A DNA stretch of 64,000 nt, taken from contig OZ018318.1 in the NCBI GenBank assembly GCA_963969495.1, positions 169,904,658 through 169,968,657 of the forward strand. The letters run 5' to 3'. Shown here piece by piece: positions 60,655 to 64,000 of the stretch (the first letter of the stretch is position 1; every line of letters starts with the position of its first letter). The position numbers were made by a program, and so were the translations under genes. This stretch comes from Ceratothoa steindachneri (taxonomy: Eukaryota; Arthropoda; Malacostraca; Isopoda; Cymothoidae). The notes below the pieces were generated by a model that worked only from the letters and a program-made list of their open reading frames with translations, was not told the DNA's origin and made no database searches.

Positions 60655-61060
60655 ACCCTGTAGGGGGCGTTGCGATTTGCCTTCCTGGCCACCGTGCTGA
60701 TGGGACTCAGCGCCCCATCCGGCCCCAGTTTAGCCTCTTCTCCTTCTTTCAGACAGCCTGTATTTCATCCCCTACTTCCTTACTTCCCCTACAACCTCTC
60801 CCACAACTTTCTCTGGTCAGCCTCTAATTTCACAGGGTAGATGCTAACCTTCTCCACAGCCAACTATCCCGGATCGGGGCTGAGGAGGAAGGGGACAATG
60901 TTCCCTAACCCCTGAGCTCCGGTCTGGGATGGTGGATTTTTAACAACCTGCTTTATCCCCATCCATACCTTCCTCACATCCCCTTTCCTTACGGGCGACA
61001 ATACCTCTTGACTGAAGTTGCGTAGCCCTTAAACAATCAATAATCAATCAATCAATCTAA
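60655..61060 (+). mobile_element. 5'-UTR-only I-type retroposon with (AATC)n tail
   Basis: Starts GTAGGGGGCGTTGCGATTTG and is collinear with the first ~340 bases of copy F (for example CTTTCAGACAGCCTGTATTT, CCCTAACCCCTGAGCTCCGG). At about 61000 it departs into an unrelated end, GGCGACAATACCTCTTGACT, GCGTAGCCC and then an (AATC)n repeat. No coding. It resembles a SINE-like chimera of a LINE 5' UTR and another 3' end. Confidence 0.65.
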
Positions 61061-62485
61061 CTAATCAAAATGGACAGAGATTAGCTTGACCTCCAAGCAT
61101 CTTGCTGCTCACCGCACACCTCTAACTTCTTTCCTTTCCTCACTAACTCTTGGTTACTGTCTTTCTTAACAGGCTCTACACATATATGTGGATTGGTGAT
61201 ACATATCGTGGTATTAGCACCGCGTATTAGATGTAGGGTCAAGGCCACCTGTTTGATCTTCTACTAGTTTCTTGCTATACTATCGCTCCCTTTCATCCTC
61301 TTTTTCCTGTTACCCTCTCACCGGTGCTGCAAGGCACAGGGAGTTGGGAAAGGGGGAATAGCAGGAGTCTGGGCTCTCTGGCCCCTTCTCACTTCTGGTC
61401 CTGACAGTGGGCCAGAAGAGAGGAGATGGGGCGGGATAGCTCTGGACGCACTAGCCTTTTACACTCTCTCACACCTTTTCTATTCTATTCTAGATGCCAC
61501 TTAAAAGCCAAATATCTGTTTTTGTACTTAAAATGTTGACAAAGAAGCACAGGTGCCATTTTACTTTGCACTTTAAGAATTTGTAAATAACAGTCAGCCC
61601 ATTTATGAGGTTTATTACTGGGAAACTTGATCCTCTTCCAGGTAAAACTGAAATAGAGACTGCCACATCCAGCCCCCATAAAAGGTACTTAATACTTGTT
61701 CCTGCAGGTGTTGAAAAGCATCCTGCCTGCTTGCATCAGGATGAATTTGTGTCCATTCATTAGTTTTGTCTAGTGTGGATTATTTTCACTTTTCCTCTCA
61801 TATTGAACTTTTTGTATTTCTGCCCTTAATCTTTCTTTATTTAACAATTGGAAAAAGTAAGGATTCTTAATATTTTTAAGCTTTTGAAGGTTTTTTAATG
61901 TGTTTTGAAATGCTGCTTTGCTTCATTCAGTTTGTAAACATTTCTGGATAATTCAGGTTAGCAGCATTAGTAACTTTTCTTGTCATATTTGGAATTTTGT
62001 TGGATTTTATTGTATTACTTCTCCTTGATTATTTTTTCAGAGTTCTTAATACTCATACCTGAATTACTCATTTACTGTTTCTTCTATATTTCATTTTTCA
62101 TCTTTTTAATGCTGAATTTCAATTATAGAGCTCCATATTGTAGAGTGGAGTACTTTCGGGGAAGTTGCAAGCCAGCCTACTCCTCTTGTGCTCTTAAGTA
62201 GTATCTTTTACTTAATGAAGCCATGTGTTGCACATTTTCATTTCCTTTAAGCCTCTTTAAAAAAAAAATTTAAAAATTCAGGGATGTTTGGAGTACCACT
62301 TATGTTCTCTTTACAGGACTGATTGTGAATGCTGAAGTATTTGGGTTGTTTTAAAGTTGTTTGTTTTCATTTTCTCTCTCCCAGCCCCCTCTTAATGGGT
62401 AGTAGATGGTTTCACCTTCCTCCAGACCCAAATATATCCAGTGTGGTTAAACATTACTAATATTTTTGTTTTGTGTTGTCTGCAG
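61061..62485. other. Distal part of Mastermind intron, nothing recognised
   Basis: No element or RNA gene seen. A pyrimidine-rich region precedes the acceptor at 62485. Confidence 0.5.
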
Positions 62486-63587
62486 CAATCCAAATTACTG
62501 GCTAGAGGTCATGACCAAGCTGCTGGCTCGGGCGAGGTCATGGACAGTGAACCTGCTGCCAAGAAACAACGAATTGCCAATGGCGCCCTTGTTAATTCAG
62601 CACCACCTGATGCCTCCGAGTTCCAGATTGTACAGCAGCTTCATAATATTAAGACCAGCAACTCCCCAAGCTCGGCCCTGCCTCAGAGTGGCATCGCCCC
62701 ACCTAATTCCCTCCCAAATGCAGCCATGTCCAGTCTGGGGTGTGTGGATCCTGTGGAGACGGCTCTTGGGGATGGCTCCCTCGCCCCCATTGATGGAGAT
62801 GACTCCATCAAGAAGGAGAATGACCTGGATCTTCCCAGTGACTCCCTCCTGGAGGACTTTGGCGAGCTGAGCAACTTGGATGACATTGACATGGGGATCA
62901 ATCTTGAAGACTTTGTGCATGACCTCGACCTGGACAATATCAAGCACGAAAACAGTAACTCTGGCATGGACACTTTCTTCAAGGAGGAAGTGGTTGAGAA
63001 CCTGTTTGACGATCCACCTCCAGTCTCTTCGGATGCCACAGCCACCAATGGAAATAAGGGCACCCAGATGCCATCAGCAGGAGCATCAGTATCAGCAGGA
63101 GCCAACAAGATGCCCAGCTCTGTGGCATCACCTGTGTACCTACAGTATTCAAACCCATCGCATGTGGCATCATCAGCCCCGCCGACTTCCTTCTCATTCT
63201 CATCCTCAGCACTTTCGCAGCAGTTCTGTTCCACTGCATCATCGCTCTCTACGCCCTTCACCATGGCCACCTGTCTGCCTAAGATGCGCCTCAATCCGAC
63301 CAACATGGCCATGGGCCAGAATGACATGGTTCTAGCCGCTCAGACTCTCAAACAAATGGCAGAGCAGCACCAGACAAAGCTTTCACCCACTGGCACCACT
63401 GTTCGATCCAACATGGCGGACTTCAGCTACAACAACATGAGTGGGACCCCCATGCTGAGCCAGTCTACTTCTGTGCCCAATCAAATGTTCAATAATCTGA
63501 ATCAGGCGAGTCCTATGTATTCCCAGGGTATGGGTGGTGAAATGGAGATGAAGAGGAGGCAACAACAACAGCAGCAGCAGCAGCAGC

Positions 63588-63622
<35 letters not shown>

Positions 63623-64000
63623 ATGATGCAGCAGTTTTCCCTCCAGCACATGTCACATCAACAATCGACTGGCACCCACTGCAATCAGCCAGGTAGTCAA
63701 GCCCAATCCCCTGGCATCCAACAGGGGCAGACCCCGCAGCATCAGCATAAACAAATACAGCAGCCGCAGCCCCAGTCACTACAGCACTCTCAAACTCCAC
63801 ATTCACAACCCTCAACTCACCTCCAAGCGACGCAACAACAACAACAACAGGCAGCACAAATACAGCAGCAAGCCCCCCAACAGCAACAGCAAGCCACCTC
63901 CCAATTGCAACAACAAACTGCCACTGGTCCTCAAGCTCAGTCACAGGCTGTGCAACAACAGACGAATCAACAGCAGTCGCAAATGCGCAACAGTCTATCC
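62486..64000 (+). CDS. mam: Mastermind, second coding exon (partial, runs off window)
   Basis: 505 codons open in phase 0 with no stop, starting QSKLLARGHDQA directly after the CAG acceptor. Residue numbers here continue from exon 1. PAAKKQR near 104-110 is a candidate nuclear signal. An acidic segment at about 200-236 (DSLLEDFGELSNLDDIDMGI and following) matches the activation-domain character of Mastermind proteins, which recruit p300/CBP. A second acidic patch follows at about 242-254 (TFFKEEVVENLFDD). A Ser/Pro/Ala-rich region comes next, then a run of 21 glutamines at 63560-63622 (CAG/CAA mix) and many further Gln-rich blocks to the window edge. The Gln-rich character and exon structure fit Mastermind; the C-terminus and total length are not visible. 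Confidence 0.88.
63560..63622 (+). repeat. CAA/CAG codon run (21 Gln)
   Basis: Three CAA, six CAG, then CAA codons without interruption within the Mastermind exon, a site of likely length variation. Further short Gln runs follow at 63830-63850 and beyond. Confidence 0.95.

Larger units (their letters stand above)
54762..62485 (+). other. Mastermind intron 1 (between coding exons)
   Basis: GTAAGT donor at 54762 and TTGTGTTGTCTGCAG acceptor ending at 62485, length 7724 bases, phase 0. It holds LINE fragments at 56170-56995, 57131-60490 and 60655-61060. All three lie in the same transcriptional direction as the gene. The remaining intron (54762-56170 and 61060-62485) shows nothing recognised. 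Confidence 0.8.

Noticed and set aside
62466..63335. Open frames overlapping the Mastermind exon in other frames and on the minus strand
   Set aside because: Shadows of the low-complexity Mastermind coding frame, which itself is open for 505 codons.

Overview
This window is animal nuclear DNA. The one host gene I can support is the 5' part of a Mastermind (Notch co-activator) gene on the + strand: a coding exon at 54519-54761 and the open start of a large glutamine-rich exon at 62486-64000, which runs off the window. The two are joined in phase 0 across a 7.7 kb intron. Everything else recognisable is transposable-element debris plus simple and tandem repeats. The organism is probably an arthropod and plausibly a decapod crustacean. 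That is an inference from the element mix (CR1-like, I-type with RNase H, Penelope-like with GIY-YIG, piggyBac, hAT, Tc/mariner, Tigger) and the long dinucleotide arrays; no host gene here fixes the species.

Layout. 1-2750: two related retroelement 3' tails, each ending in a (TA)n array, flank two decayed Tc1/mariner copies on the minus strand. 2750-7700: sparse repeats and a composite microsatellite. 7700-8640: a minus-strand Penelope-like fragment with a GIY-YIG domain. 8720-11020: nothing recognised. 11020-17760: a nest of two short inverted-repeat transposon families, here called A and B. They share GGT...ACC ends and mostly 8-bp target duplications, and one A copy is split by a 5'-truncated CR1-type LINE. 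18000-20300: a decayed second CR1-like LINE. 20300-26920: piggyBac pieces, including a three-level nest (hAT inside piggyBac inside a minus-strand CR1-like LINE). 26967-28500: an internally deleted CR1 with an exact 371-bp tandem duplication. 28968-30053: a Tigger element with intact ends.

31611-33094: a Tc/mariner-like element interrupted by a Penelope-like 3' end. 34370-37480: non-LTR fragments and a transposon-like repeat-gene fragment. 40228-40557 and 42760-43370: tandem repeats. 43500-45480: a second hAT. 45949-53600: a head-to-tail run of five copies of one I-type LINE, mostly joined at their poly(A) tails. 53600-64000: Mastermind, whose first coding intron holds two more I-type derivatives and another LINE fragment.

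No protein-coding operon, CRISPR array, rRNA or convincing tRNA gene was seen. Almost all transposase and reverse-transcriptase reading frames are broken, so they are annotated as pseudogenes. The signals most worth following are the conserved stem-loop plus (TA)n at Penelope-like 3' ends, the A/B transposon families with their target duplications, the I-type LINE concatemer, and the 5'-UTR-only retroposon with an AATC tail.
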